Shown here piece by piece: positions 5,653-5,770 of a stretch of 5,770 nt of DNA. The notes under the pieces are model-generated. The model worked only from the letters and a program-made list of their open reading frames with translations, was not told where the DNA came from and ran no database searches. Location: the NCBI GenBank assembly GCA_031381645.1, contig JANMYB010000071.1, forward strand, positions 1-5,770, given 5' to 3'. A program made the translations under genes and the position numbers. Every line of letters begins with the position of its first letter. Positions within the stretch are counted from its first letter, which is position 1. This stretch comes from Methylotenera_A sp031381645. GTDB lineage: Bacteria > Pseudomonadota > Gammaproteobacteria > Burkholderiales > Methylophilaceae.

Positions 5653-5770
5653 ATGAAAAAGCGTTTTTACATCAAACTGTTGTGGGGCTTGCCGATGAGC
5701 CTTTATGCGGTGGATGCAAGCGCGTGGGGTTTATACACGCATATTTTATTTTCGCAGTGGATGATGGCGA
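5653..5770 (+). CDS. Exported protein, probable zinc-dependent phospholipase C-like enzyme (3' end missing)
   Basis: Only the first 39 residues are visible, and the frame is still open at the window end. The N-terminus is a signal peptide: MKKR, a hydrophobic stretch to about residue 20, then DASA with likely cleavage after A24. The mature protein would begin WGLYTHILFSQW. This resembles the start of the Zn_dep_PLPC family (PF00882), where a WG/CG..TH motif is followed by a helix; in the better-studied Bacillus phospholipase C the mature N-terminal Trp is itself a zinc ligand. W25 and H30 would be the candidate ligands here. The ATG at 5653 has only a weak purine-rich GAAAG (5640-5644) upstream; an in-frame GTG at 5638 is less likely because it lies just at the predicted -10. 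The strong Pho box directly upstream suggests induction by phosphate starvation. With so little sequence, the export call is firmer than the enzyme call. Confidence 0.6.
   Translation, partial: MKKRFYIKLLWGLPMSLYAVDASAWGLYTHILFSQWMMA

Overview
The window is a phosphate-acquisition locus from a Gram-negative bacterium. I infer a betaproteobacterium, possibly a Methylophilaceae-type methylotroph, from the protein style, the moderate GC content and a Pho box of the enterobacterial type. No rRNA or other taxonomic marker is present, so this placement is tentative. All genes look intact except the two cut by the window edges. I see no insertion sequence, CRISPR array, tRNA or prophage.

Left part (1-4185, + strand): this is the high-affinity phosphate transport operon in the order pstS (3' part only), pstC, pstA, pstB, phoU. 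A 109-base gap between pstS and pstC carries a terminator-like hairpin and a second hairpin. This fits the usual need for much more periplasmic PstS than membrane components. The other genes are tightly packed: pstC and pstA overlap by 1 base, and the next gaps are 20 and 27 bases. PstS captures phosphate in the periplasm, PstC and PstA form the membrane channel, PstB supplies ATP hydrolysis, and PhoU links transporter state to Pho regulon signalling. The phoB/phoR pair does not follow phoU here.

Middle (4186-4328): a 143-base convergent intergenic region holds a striking element at 4202-4309. A perfect 11-bp stem closes a region with three smaller hairpins and is followed by a run of six T. 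It is at least the phoU terminator and may be a structured RNA.

Right part (4329-5770): a GT4-family glycosyltransferase resembling diacylglycerol glucosyltransferases is on the - strand. Divergent from it is the start of an exported protein whose signal peptide ends just before WGLYTH, which suggests a zinc-dependent phospholipase C-like enzyme. The short region between them has a near-consensus Pho box facing the phospholipase-like gene and a weaker mirrored one facing the glycosyltransferase. The most interesting reading is a Pho-controlled lipid-remodelling pair: phospholipid is cut to diacylglycerol, releasing its phosphate-containing headgroup, and the diacylglycerol is glycosylated to a phosphorus-free membrane lipid. 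This would be functionally parallel to the known PlcP/Agt system but would use a different phospholipase family. That link is inference.
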